From positions 4,049,533 through 4,113,532 of the forward strand of contig NC_133216.1 of NCBI RefSeq assembly GCF_040436345.1: DNA of 64,000 bases. The letters are read 5' to 3'. How positions within the stretch are numbered: position 1 is the stretch's first letter; each line of letters begins with the position of its first letter. Positions 1 through 12,100 of the stretch are shown here, piece by piece. This DNA comes from Pagrus major (lineage: Eukaryota > Chordata > Actinopteri > Spariformes > Sparidae). The notes beneath the pieces are model-generated. The model was not told where the DNA came from. It saw only the letters and a program-made list of their open reading frames with translations, and did not search any database. The position numbers and the translations under genes are program-made.

Positions 1-702
1 ATGGAGCTGATTCAAGTAGGTTTAAAACAAATTACGTTGCAGTTTAATGGCCTCCCCTCGAGAAGTTTTCTTTTTCCCTCCTACACGATGAATCATACAA
101 CCCCCAACGCACATTCAGGCTAACTCAGCTAGCTAACATGATGATTAAACAACTTTAAGAAAGTGGGACTTTATTGCCACTTTCAGCTAATATGGTTGTT
201 TTAATTTGAACATTTCATAGTCGTACTTAAACAGTTATCCGAATCAAATTCAGTCTCTATTAATGCGTTATAAATACATTTTTCTACATCTTTTAAAACT
301 TGTAATAAACAAAACAAAGTAAATCCATTTAGCCACTCTGAAAATCTGTCTGATCAGCCTTTTCCTCAATTGTACGTTACTTAAAACATTTGATGTTCAC
401 TCATTACCACCAGTAGTTAAATCTCTACAGTCTCAGACTATGGCAACAGCTTTCAATAATTTGTATTACTGATTAGAAGATATAATATTAAAACAAGACA
501 GATGTTGACCACAGGCTGTCAGAGCCTAAAGTGATGTCTGAGAATGGGAACAGTCCAAAAAAAAAGTGATTAAAACAGAGAGAACCAAGCAAATCCCCCA
601 AAATCCTTGAGATACCTTTTATTTGTAGTAGATAAAATATTTATTGATTAATTGACTGTTGAGCTACTCCCTGTTCCATTACCGAGTTAATCAAATTCAT
701 AT
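1..702. other. Non-coding DNA upstream of the SERTA gene
   Basis: This AT-rich stretch has no open frame with recognisable protein similarity. The downstream SERTA gene begins its coding exon right after a splice acceptor at 1184-1185, so its 5' non-coding exon and promoter must lie further upstream, either here or before the window. I could not place that exon. Nothing else is recognisable. Confidence 0.5.
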
Positions 703-1091
703 GTTGTTTCTAGAGCTGCAACGATTATTTGATTAATCAGTTAGTTGATCAAAAGAAAATTAATTGCCAACTATTTTGATAATAGATAAAAGTTTCAGTC
801 CATTTCCAAGCAAAATGTCTAATATGTGCTGGTTCCAGCTTCTTGGCTGTGAGGATTTGCTGCTTTTCGTTGTAATTCATGACCGTAAATAAAGAGTCTT
901 TGGGTTTTGGACGGCTGGTTGGACAAAAAAAGCAATTTGAAGACGTCACTTTGGGCTCTGTAAACTGTGACAAGCATTTTTTGGCAGCTTCTGACATTTT
1001 ATAGGTTAAATGATTAAGCGTTTGATTGTGAAGATAATCGGCAGATTAATTGATAAGGAAAATAATCGTTAGTTACAGGCCTAGTTGTTTT
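703..1091. mobile_element. hAT-like MITE with target-site duplication
   Basis: The element proper is 711-1083. Its ends are imperfect inverted repeats: TAGAGCTGCAAC at the left, and the complement of the right end reads TAGGCCTGTAAC. Flanking 8-bp direct repeats, GTTGTTTC (703-710) and GTTGTTTT (1084-1091), match at 7 of 8 positions, as expected for hAT insertion. The interior carries the GATTAATTGAT-type sub-terminal motifs and ends in ATAATCGTTAG, a pattern common to an abundant non-autonomous teleost element. It encodes no transposase. It sits just upstream of the sertad3 coding exon, in its presumed intron. Confidence 0.75.
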
Positions 1092-1191
1092 ATCACATCA
1101 GCATTTTGACATTAGTCCATTCTTCTTCTGTAGTATGAGCCTTTGAATTAAAAAAAAACAACCTTCTTTATGCCTTCCTCCACAGTTAAAG

Positions 1192-2193
1192 ATGATCATG
1201 AAGGGGCAGAAGCGCAAACTCCCACCAGAGGAGGTGGAGGTTTCTGACAGGAGCAGCCCTTTCTGGGAGAGCCAGCGGCAGTTTGTGTTCTCAGTTTCCC
1301 TGAACAAGTATCAGCGTGGTCAGGAGCTACCTGAACCCAGTCTGCGGCGGTCTGTTCTCATAGCCAACACACTGCGGCAGGTCAGCCTGGAGGGTTGTGG
1401 GGCGCCCTCTATGGACATGGAGGTGTCACAGCCACCTTGTAGTTCTTCATCTGCACTCCAGGAGAGCATTACTAACAGCCACTCAGCTCCTTCCAGCTGC
1501 CCTCTGGTTTCATCAAATTATTTCTCAAATTGTGCTGTGAGTAGGTCTCCAGTAAGTTGCCACTCAAGTGCATCAAATGTCCCTCTGTCTGCAAAAAATG
1601 AAGATGAGGACTGGGAATCGATGTCCATGGATCCTGATTTCTCCCTTTCAGCTGCCATCTCATCCATTCTAACGGCACTGGACTCTACCATTGACGGGAG
1701 TCCACAGGCAGCTCAGCGGGCACCTCTCAGGTCCCTGGAGAACCTTGCGGGTCCCACCGAGGGAGCTGTGGCATGGATGAAACACGGAGTCAGAGGTTAT
1801 GGGGGAAGCTGGGAGCAGCAAGAGAACAGCATGGAGGTAATGAGGTCCAGCTACCTCAATGATGTCACTGTGGAGGATCTATTCCAGGATATAGACACGT
1901 CCCTGCTCGAGAGGGAAATGGGTGTGTTGGGGCTCAGAGGCAGCGGAGGTGGGTATCCGACTGGGGATGACCTTTTACGGTACCTGCCTCCTCTCTCCTC
2001 TTCCTCCTCCCCATTGCTCCCTTTCTCTCTCTCTCTCAACCAGAAGTGCCTGCCTTCATTCTCCTCATTCAGCCCATTGTCTTCATCATCCTCTTCTTCA
2101 CCTTCTCTTTCCTCACCACCCTTCTCCAGTCAGAACCATATGAGAGAGGGACTTGAGCTGGAGCATCTGATGGAGATCCTAGTGGAGTCCTGA
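1192..2193 (+). CDS. sertad3: SERTA domain-containing protein 3-like transcriptional co-regulator
   Basis: A 333-residue protein on a single coding exon. A splice acceptor (CCTCCACAG) at 1177-1185 lies six bases before the first ATG; a second in-frame ATG is at 1198. The N-terminus has the KGQKRK basic motif of SERTAD proteins. The SERTA domain is at about residues 30-66 (PEPSLRRSVLIANTLRQV). DFSLSAAISSIL at about 150 and DVTVEDLFQDIDTS at about 224-237 correspond to SERTAD3 segments, and the C-terminus LEHLMEILVES is the usual acidic end. The family binds PHD/bromodomain and E2F/DP proteins and acts in the nucleus on transcription and the cell cycle. About residues 263-315 are a Ser/Pro/Leu-rich low-complexity insert, making it longer than mammalian SERTAD3. 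The SVLIANT stretch also resembles CDCA4, but the middle motifs favour SERTAD3, as does prx and kcnk6 in the same window. Confidence 0.86.
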   Translation: MIMKGQKRKLPPEEVEVSDRSSPFWESQRQFVFSVSLNKYQRGQELPEPSLRRSVLIANTLRQVSLEGCGAPSMDMEVSQPPCSSSSALQESITNSHSAPSSCPLVSSNYFSNCAVSRSPVSCHSSASNVPLSAKNEDEDWESMSMDPDFSLSAAISSILTALDSTIDGSPQAAQRAPLRSLENLAGPTEGAVAWMKHGVRGYGGSWEQQENSMEVMRSSYLNDVTVEDLFQDIDTSLLEREMGVLGLRGSGGGYPTGDDLLRYLPPLSSSSSPLLPFSLSLNQKCLPSFSSFSPLSSSSSSSPSLSSPPFSSQNHMREGLELEHLMEILVES

Positions 2194-4390
2194 TAGCCTC
2201 ATAGACATCATACTGTAAGAAATCCATTTCAACAGGAAGTAATCTGAACAGTGTTCACTTAGTGGACAAAACTGACCTCCCAAAGCCAAGGGCTGGGTTG
2301 TCAAACACATTGAATATTCACTTTGTTATTATTATATATTGCAGAAAAAATAGTGTATTATGGGCTTTAGAAAGTAGTAAGAATGCTCTAGAAATGTAGA
2401 AATGGTTGCTGTCTAAGACAGATAATGCTCCATAGGTGGGCTAGCATGAAGAGAAGCTGTGATTTATATGGCAGCTTTTTGTACAACGTGAACAGTTGTG
2501 TTTTCTTACAAAACAGGTCAGAGTTTAAAGTATGTAGGAGGTAAGCCAGACAGGGCAGTTTTTCTTAATGGCTTAGCAGTGAGTCACTGCATAATGACCT
2601 GCTGAAAGCATTTTACTCCAGTTTCCATCGTGACTCAGCTAATTGGGAACTAAGGAAGGGAGGCGCCTGATTAGAGAGCAGGATTAAGTCACCAAATGAG
2701 AAGTTGCCATGTATTTGCTGTTGGTGGAGAGAAAAAGGCTTCGGCAGTGTTGTCCTAAAGGTTGTCAAATGTGTCACAGCTCCAAGTAATCCTGCGTTCA
2801 CATTGAACATCCTGGGTTATATGGAGTAAGAAGAAAGCAGCAGCCAGTCATGCAACGGTGTTGATTGATGCAACGTTAGGTGAGACATGGGATAAATCAA
2901 GTGTACAATGTTAATGTGAGTTCTGAGAGAATGTGATTTGGCTGGTGTTGGAAGGAGGACGGTTGAAACACTAATACTATAGGTCAAATCTTCTGTGAAG
3001 AAATCTTTTGCCCTCATATTTATCAACGAGTTATAACAGGGGCATGACATCAGGTGCTAAGAGATCAGATCAGGATTTCAAACAGGAACATTTACCTTTT
3101 AGTCATTAAAACCTTTTGCATATTTATATCAGGTTGATTTGACCAGAAGATTTATTTGGTTATGAAAGAAAATTACATTTCAAGTGTGTATATTTCTTGA
3201 AGGTTTTCTTCAACTGAGTGATTCTTGCTCTATTCCTCAGTTTATCATCAGTAATATGATACATTTCATGAATGCATCTCGTATCAGCAGTGTCAAAAAA
3301 CAAAAAACTCTTAATGCCTCTCAGCCGGCTGGACTTTAAACTATGATTCATCTGAAGGGTGAAAAGAGTGAAACTAAAATGAGTTTTCTCTGAAATGTTT
3401 CCTCTCGGAGACGTCTGAGTGCAGCTATAGATCAGGAAACGCAGTCCAGCTCAGAAAGAGTATTTAATGTCTTTTAAAAGATGCTTTTATTCAGAGAGCC
3501 TTTACAGTACTGTGATTGTATACCAACCATCCTCATGTGACAGTCCAAACCACTGTAGGTGTCACATTAGCTAAAGTCACGACCACGACCTACAGTAACA
3601 GCTTCTGTTGTGTGCATGTAATATTGATCAGTCCTGGTGGGAGTTCAGCATCACGCTTTCAGCCACATTGGCTGATGGAGTCCAGATGGAGCTGACTTCC
3701 ACCCTGTGAACAGTTGATTCATCAGTTTGTCAGTTTCTGCTTGTTTTAGTGGGTTCACATGTTTTGTGTGGTTTACATCTGAATTCTTGCACTTTTCTTA
3801 ATAATATGCATTTTAAAGTCTGTCACATGTGGTTTGTGTTTCACTGTTTAGTAAGCAGTGGTTTTACAGGTGAGATTTGGCCAAACGATTCCCTTTGAAC
3901 CCCTGAAGTTGAGTTCTGTTAAATGTTCTTTTAATGTATCGTTTAAAAGAAAAACACTTGTGAGGTGTTTAAACTATAAATGTAAATGTGTGTTGGGGAA
4001 TCGCTGAGATAAACTGTTTGAGGAAGCACACGATGCCTGTTTGTTAGGCATTTGTTTATTTTATCCTGTTCATGGATCCAGATGCTTTCTATGCAAAGGT
4101 CCTTTGTGAATAGCTGGGCTGCAGTCTCAAACTATTTATAAATGACATTTTGTTAATGAGTAATTTATGTCATAACATTTGTCCATTCACTAATGGTATA
4201 TTAATATACCGTCATGGCAGTTATTTTATTGACTTATTATCTCTACAAAGATTTTAATGTTTGTTTTGAATTTGAGGGCAGAATGTCCAGATACTATGAA
4301 TTTAGATTTTTTTTTCAAAATGCAAATATCTGTTTACTTTTACTGATGTTTTTAATAAAATATGAAAATAAATCATTGTTTTGTCATTAT
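2194..4390 (+). other. Probable 3' UTR of sertad3
   Basis: No coding potential is seen after the TGA at 2191-2193. AT-rich sequence continues to two AATAAA polyadenylation hexamers on the + strand, at 4354-4359 and 4367-4372. A 3' UTR of about 2.2 kb ending near 4390 is therefore inferred. The hexamers are observed; their use is not shown. Confidence 0.5.
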
Positions 4391-4659
4391 TAAACATGAT
4401 TTATGTTACAGTCAAAAAGTGCCACACTAGAGCTGAAAACTATCAATTGATAAGTTGCTAATTAAGTTGTTTTTTTTTAAAGGACGAAACCATAACGTGC
4501 AGCTCTACCCGCCTGTCTATCTTGAACATTTCAGGATTGACAGGCCATTAAAACTACACAAGATGTGCAGAATCAAGTTTTGGTTTTGGAGTTGACGGTT
4601 CAAACCATCTCCCTAAAGAGGAGGATGACATGGTTAACAAATGACTAAATAATACAGAA

Positions 4660-5936
4660 TAATCCTTTAATTTACAGTTATCCAAAGTGAATACATTAAA
4701 CAGACATTACTCAACAACATACACACAACTTATCTTACAGTATCAGGATATAATGAAACTGTTCATTCAACTACAACTGATGGTAAAAGACAAATGATGT
4801 GAACATTAAAGTGCATTTTAAATGTTCATCATGATGGATTAAACAGAACAAGTTTGACAAGTAACATTTGGTTTTCCATTGAAATAAATCACTTCTCAAT
4901 CACTACCATGAAACACTTTAAATGTTTTCCCTCTCCTCGTTCCCTCTATTCCAACCCTTTGACCCTATTTATTGCCGTTCTGGAGGCGTAGTAGCATGTG
5001 CTACATACATGTGGACACCAGGGGGAGGCACCATAAAGGAGGACAGCCCGTGTACCTGAGGCAAACACACAGCTCGTCTGACACAGGAAAGATACCACTT
5101 CACACAGGAAATCTGACTGAACACGTTCCAGTTAATGTCCCCAGTGTGTTAAACGCTCGACCACATTTGACCTTATTAGAGGAAGTGATTTAAACAGATT
5201 CATTCGTCCTTTCACTGCCGTTGCGATCATTCATGAGAAGCGGGGTACCAGTAAGTCAAGGCTACAAATATGACTGGACGTTCTGGTCAATAGTCTGGAG
5301 GTGTTTTTGGCCACGATGTGAAGTATAAATATGAGCTGACACCCAAATAAAAACAAATGTGGTTAAAGGTGTAAAAATATCGTTGTGAAGTTGACATGGG
5401 AAGTTTCAGCACAATTATAGTCTATACAAAAAGTGTTAGCCCTGAATTAGCAACCCAAACCTGTCGCACAATGTGATAACAATACATGAAAAAATATACA
5501 AAAAGTGATCTGAAAACAACTAACCGTGTATCACAAGTCTGAGCCTTTCATGTGTCATCCTGAGGCTGTAAATGTGTACAGTAGCCGAGCATGTACGGTG
5601 AACACACCACAGCTACACCAGTGTGGAGGAGGAAAAGGAACATCTGTGTCTTTTAGCCCAGGCGGGTTGCCGTAGTCAGGTAAAATTAGTCCTTCGTCCG
5701 TATGTGCAGAAACCATTCACAAACAGTTTTGTGGTCCTCTAATGAAGGCTGAATCTCAACACTCATCTGGATTCCTCATCAGTATTATTCTCTGGATGTT
5801 TTTAACAAGGAGACAAGAGGACAACATGACAAAAATCAAGACAAGAATTCAGATTCAGCCCACCAGTCTGGGGGTTTTACCACAAGGGGGCCACCAGAGG
5901 TAGAGCTTTGTTTTCTTCTCTCCACCTCCCCACAGC
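4660..5936 (-). other. Probable 3' UTR of kcnk6
   Basis: The region follows the kcnk6 stop on the minus strand and has no recognisable protein. Minus-strand polyadenylation hexamers are present: AATAAA (complement at 4968-4973) and ATTAAA (near 4666-4671). It converges tail to tail with the sertad3 3' UTR, leaving about 0.3-0.6 kb between the two genes. Confidence 0.45.
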
Positions 5937-6187
5937 TCAGCCTTTGTTGATGGTGTTGTACGAGGGCTGAGATCCCGGCTCCAGGGGCTTGCTGGCCCCT
6001 TTTTGCGTTCGGTAAGAAGGCGTCTGATCTTCACGTTGGTCCTCCACAATGGGCTCCCTGTCTTCGTCCAGGTCGGACTCCTCGCAGCGCGGCAGCTGCA
6101 GGAAGGTGGTCAGGCCGTGCAGGTCGGCCATTTTGTGGAAGGTGCGCAGCAGGAGGTACATCATCATCAGACCCACGAACAGGTAGA
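5937..6187 (-). CDS. kcnk6: kcnk6 exon 3: M4 and cytoplasmic tail
   Basis: The acceptor (CCCCACAG) lies just above 6187, and the exon supplies the last two bases of a valine codon. It encodes M4, the HKMADLHGL segment and an acidic tail ([14 protein letters not shown]), ending SYNTINKG with a TGA at 5937-5939. The acidic D/E-x-x-x-I-V run and the YNTI run resemble the two endolysosomal sorting elements of mammalian TWIK-2. That functional reading is by analogy. Confidence 0.9.
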
Positions 6188-9100
6188 CTGTGGGGAAGGG
6201 CAGAGACAGGGGTCACAGGAGGTCATTACACTTTTACAAAAGAAAGTCATTAGCTGGAGCTAACTTTTCACTGTTTATGGATGTAGACCAGATAATAGGA
6301 CTCTGCAATATATCGATATTATATAGTTATCTTGATATATGACTATACACACACATCGTCTTTTTGGATATCATTTCGTGACCCTGGATTTTTTTCCATA
6401 TCGGCCAACTTTATTTTTTAACAGCTTGAAGCGTAGCAGAGACCTTCCCCACTTGAATTCAGCCACAAAAAGCCAGGTGATAAACAGTATGTGGTTACGA
6501 TGCTGTCGGTGCATGTGGTAATTTATTTTCCCCCGCTGCACAGAGCCATCATTTCAATTGATGTCATTTAAATGGCGTGTGCCATTTTGTGTACCATGTA
6601 GAAATATAGTGGAAACCGCGCACATCTGGCTCAAAGCAGCACTGTGTTAGACAGGTGTGCACCCACAGAGCCCCCCCTGACCACACCCAGCTGTGATGTG
6701 AAGGTTACAACCCGATCAGGGTAAATCAACACTTCTCAGCCTGGTGTTAGGTTACTTTTGATTTGACTTAAACAGCATTAAGAAACAAAAGATGATCATA
6801 GGCAAACTAGTTCACTGCCTCTCGCTATCAACAGTCTACTCTGTTTATGACTGCTTAAGCTCTGAAAATGTGCCCAGTAAAGAGCCGAGGAATTAACAGT
6901 GAAGTGCGGTCTGACACACACTGGACCGTGGACAGAGGAAACCATTTTAGTGAATCCATTTCAAACATGCCCTCAAGTTGGTGGCAAAGGTCAAAAATAA
7001 AATGTGTTGATTCTTGCGTTTGCCTTAAAGAAAAGACATGTGCTTTTCTTCTGTCACATGTATGCACTGAAGGGCCCCACATAACCACAGAGGTCAGGTC
7101 CTGGACAATAGTCTCTCACTGTACAAGTAGGCCAACACCAGGAGAAAAACAGTGTAGGATTACAGAGGCCTCAGCGCCGTCACTTTACTGTTACTGTGGG
7201 AAAATACAGTAAGTGGTGGCTAATGCACACAGGTCAGCACCTGCTGGGTACATATCATTAGCTTTGGTCCTAAATGTTTTACTGTCTTCAGGTTATAGGA
7301 AGAAAATGTACGACTACTTAATGAAACCTAACTAAAATTAGATTTAAAGAACAACAAATAATGGATAAACTGATTAATAAATAATCGGACTTGAATCAAT
7401 CAGTGAACTTGCTAATTTTTAATCTTCTTAATGTCCCACAGCTCCTGTATTACATTAGCACCTGTGAAGCACTCATCATGGTGAAAAACAGTACGTGATG
7501 AGTTAATGGACTTTGACTGTCTGAACTCTGAACTACCATCCAAAAATATTTGCTCTAGAAATGCTGTGTTGTTGTGGAAAAGGCCTGAAACAGCAGTTTT
7601 GAACTTTGCACAGTCGACAATATGTCGAGGGAGTTTCAACATGTTTGGGACCTTTGCATTGCACATCAGAATACACTGTATATGATGATAATGTATAGAT
7701 TAGTTGCAAATAAAAAAAGGTCCATTAACTGAAACTTCCTCCACTAACAAAATGATGGCGTCCCCCGGAAGTTGAACTTTTCTGGCTTCATGTGCCATTG
7801 AGCAGCTTTCTAAAGGAATGTATGGGCTCGGCCTCTGACGCTGTATCCAGATTTTCTCTTAATGGATTCACTGTGGCGCCACTCAGCCTTGCTTCCAATT
7901 TTGCCATTTGGCCACTTGCAGTGTTGCAGTGAAAAATTCTGAGCCGACAGGACACCTCAAACTGCAAACAAGGTCAATCATTAATCTTTCTATTATGATT
8001 TGATACATGCAGCTTTTATTTTTGTAAAACTTTCTTTGAGTTAAGAAAAGAGATTTAAAAATCTACGGCATCATCACAATGTAAAGTCTACGGGCAGAGC
8101 CGGACCTCGAGAGTTGGGTCAGTGGGAGAAACTCTACTGTGCACATTGAAAGGGCCACATAAGCAGGAAGTAAACCTGAGCTCTTTATGGTGTAGTTGCC
8201 AGGTGAGCAATTCTCATCGGACTGAAAGGTTCACTATCTAGTTCTTCTATAAATCTAGAGTCACTTTACACATACTGTACAATTTTTGGAAGAGAAGATT
8301 TAATCTACACTGTCAGACTGCCATTAATAAAATTAGGCGGTGAAATCTTCTTTCTCAGGAAACAATACCTCAATAGAAAATACTGTGATGCAAAAAGAAA
8401 AACCCTGTCTAGAAGCTGGCTCTCATTTTCATTTAGCACTGCAGCAGAGTGTCTATTTATAAAAACACATTTACATATTTTGAACACGCTGCACTGAAGC
8501 ACCAGTTTCACATCAGTCACATCATCAGTCTGTGAGAACGGGCCACATCCTGCAGTGGGTCACTAATCCTCCTCAGAACCTGCAGGGACTGTTTGGGTTA
8601 ATCTGACTCGACCTACATCATCATTATATAATACAGCCTGTGGGACGAGGAAACAACCCGGCTGGTCCGTACGAGCTGCAGGGCCGCCTTCCAGACTGAA
8701 GTCAAGGGATTAGCCGAGGACACAGAGGAGAACACAGCAGCTTCCAGCGTGTCCACCTGAGTCCCTCTGAACAAAAAAACATTAAACCTTCCTAATTTAA
8801 GACAAGGGGGGGATACTCAAAATTTAGATGGCCACAGAAACCCAAGGTTAATTACCAGCAGCTGTTTTTGAAAGATAAAAAAAAGCCTGCAAAGTATTTT
8901 AGGGGGGATTTTTTCTTGCAGGGGAAACAAACAAAACCGAACAAGAGTACGTACGTGAAAATACAGCATTCACTCATTTATCACTCCTGAATGCTGTAGA
9001 TCACATTCATCTCAATAAGCTGTTCTGAGTGTTTGTCGGATATTCACTGCAGAGCTCTGACTGAGACCGCGAAGGAACAAAACAACAGCAGGACTACTTT

Positions 9101-12100
9101 TAGACAAAAAGGTCATTCCAGCTCTGATTCAATTACAGAGAAAACAGCCGCGCAGAAAGTGAAAAACAAGAGCATGACTATGAAAATAACCTCCATCATG
9201 TGACAGCGACGTCTCCAGCTGAACAAGAACAAAGACACACTGGGATCCAGTACAAGGCTTTATGGAGAAGCTGACTCACATCATGGGGAATGATCCAAAT
9301 GGTTTTCCTGTCCACTCTGCCAAGCCGACACACTCCTGATAACCTCAGTACAGCTGCAGGTGCAACATATTTATTCTGTTGCTTATTTTATAGTTTTAGA
9401 GATCATACAAAAACAGAACACATCATAAAAATGCCAGTTTCATAGTTGCACAAATATATTTCTTCTTAAACAAACTTCTTTAAAGCAGAGACTGGCTCCC
9501 AGTAGTTTACTAATAATAGTACAGACATTGATTTAAATTTCTAGATGTAGCTTTGAAGAAGAAATGAACTTAAGTGAATTAACACCATGAGTCACCGGGC
9601 AAAAGATGAAAGATGTTGTTGCCAAAAATCAGCTTCTTATACGAGAGATACAGACTATAAATATCACAGGCAACTATTCTGATAATCAAAATAATAAATT
9701 TTTTCTGCAAAAACAGTGAAAAAATCCCAAATAATCTCCAGTTCCATGTTTTAATGTCTTTCTCATACATCATTCTACACTGATTATCTTTGTGTTTTGG
9801 ACCGGTGGGTGAAGAAAAGGAGATATTTAAAAGATGTCACACTATTTTTAGAGTTTTTTCTTGCAAATGTATGACTTTATGATCTCGAAGAATATTTCAA
9901 GTGTTTTTCTTTTTTGTGTAATAATTTAATCTCAGTTTTTCTTGGAGAATTGCATCCCTCCCTGGCTACATCATTTTTTCAACCTACAATGGCTCTAATA
10001 TGCTGTCGTACTTTGTGTGTTTTCTTCACCGTGTGACATTTTATTGACCAAACAAACAACAATAATAATAATAATAAAAACAGAAAATAAAACAATCTGC
10101 AGATTAATCGTTAATGAAAATAATAGTCCAAGTCAGTGTCAGATATTTTGAAATATTTCAGTCTGGACCAGGGTCGTGGACAAAAAAAAACAAAAAAAAA
10201 AAAGAGGGTCATTGCTCTCTAATCTAAACCATCGACCGATTCACACACACTGAACTTGACATTACAGTCAGGCTGCTGTTCCACTGACTCGCTCCAGGTT
10301 TTTATAAAGCTCATCAAAAAGCAGACTTCTTTCTAACTAACGCTCGGAAGATAATTTCATTTCTGTTCTATGAAACTCTCCGCAAAGTCGGACCAACTAA
10401 CAATGAGCAACACAGAAGAGTGAACTTCAATTTCCTCACAGCTAACAGATGCATTCAGGGAGCAGCTCCGTTTATGAAGAGCTGATCTGTCAACTGTGAT
10501 GTGCTACTGAGAACAGAGAAGCAGTGAGAGGTGTTACTTCTCACATCAGAGGTGAGGATGAGGGCTGGATAGGTCATCTTCTCCCCTCACAGCAGGAAGA
10601 CTAAGCTATCATACTGGATACATGAGGGTTCATTTCTATCATATTCCCTCAAGAAATCATTTTAAAGAACTACAGTTTTTCCTCTGGTGGCCATCTCCCC
10701 TGCTTTCTTTGCGTAGAAACAAAAACTGCCTCGTCTTCTTTTCTCTTCAAAGAGGGTGAGGAAAGGTTACTGCAGCAGAGAGACGAGACTCTTCCAGCGA
10801 GATTTGTGAGATTGTCTCTCAGCTCTGCACCTCTGCAGGTCGCCACACTGCCGGCTCAGACAGGGGTATTCTGGTGGACCTGCTCTCATGTACAGCGCTG
10901 CAGGCATGTGGCAGCTGCGTGTGACCCTCACAGGAGAAAACCACACCAGACTCAATCATGTGACTCCTGTGTGTGGTGGGTTTGTGGATCTTATCTTCAT
11001 CGTGTACATAATGATGAATATAAGATCCAATTTAAATTGATAAACTGTCTGAATAAATAGGATTCCTACAAGACGAGGCAGAGCCTGCCAACTTCTCCAC
11101 CTCATAAAGATGCAAACCAGCTGCGATATTTAGCTGGATTTTATTTTAATGCAGAAAAAGTTCCTTATTGCACCAGACGGCACAGTCTTATTGCTTATCT
11201 GTATATTATTTTAGATTACAGGTGGTTCAGTTGAGCTCCAGCTGCTCAATGTTTAGTTAGCTGTTGAGATTAAAACAGCAGTTGAGATTTACAGGGTTTT
11301 GGAGATATCGGCTGTAGAGATATCTGCCTTCTTTCCAATGTAATGGATCTAGATGTGGTGCTTAAAGTGCAGGATGTAAACATTAATGGCGTCCTCCTCG
11401 GCTTAGCTGTAACCTTAGCTAGCTGAGTTAGCTTAGTTAGCCAGCCTCTTGTCCATGAGACTTTGGGGTGAACTGTCACCGTAATAGTATCAGCTTCATA
11501 GTGTAGTTTGATTTCATTACGGGTATCTCTTTACTCTGTAGATTGGATAAGATATGATATAAATCATCAGTTTTATGATCAGTTTGCATTGACTCATAAC
11601 TGGAAGGTAGTGAAGGTGAGTCATTTTAAGGCAGGCATTTGGCAGTAGTTTTCAACATGGCTATGTTAAATTTCATGTGGGAGTGAGACTCTGCACTAAT
11701 TCATCTGCATAAAAACTAATTGATTTGACTCCAGGCTCAGTAAACATGTACTCAAGACCATAATGAGACAACACCTTCTTATCAAACATACTGCAGATGA
11801 CCAAGCCTTAAAAAGGAGGAAGTGTGTGAGCCGAGCACTGTGACTGTGAGACTGTAGACATATTCAGATGCCGCACGAAGAGGCAAATGTGACAGGACAA
11901 AGACAAACAGAGTAATGAGACTGACGCACACAGTCAGTCTTAAAATTACATGTGACTCCTGCATGATCAGAAAAAGTTACTGCAGTTTTTGGAAATAAGT
12001 TGAAAGTATACAAAAAGATGAGGAACGTAATAACAACTGCACTCACCCATGACAGCGACCTGGTACAGCGCCCTGTACGCCTGCCCAGGCTGCGTCCCCG

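Noticed and set aside
5014..5030. CTCF-like motif ACACCAGGGGGAGGCAC in the kcnk6 3' UTR
   Set aside because: Two mismatches to the core; too weak to call alone.
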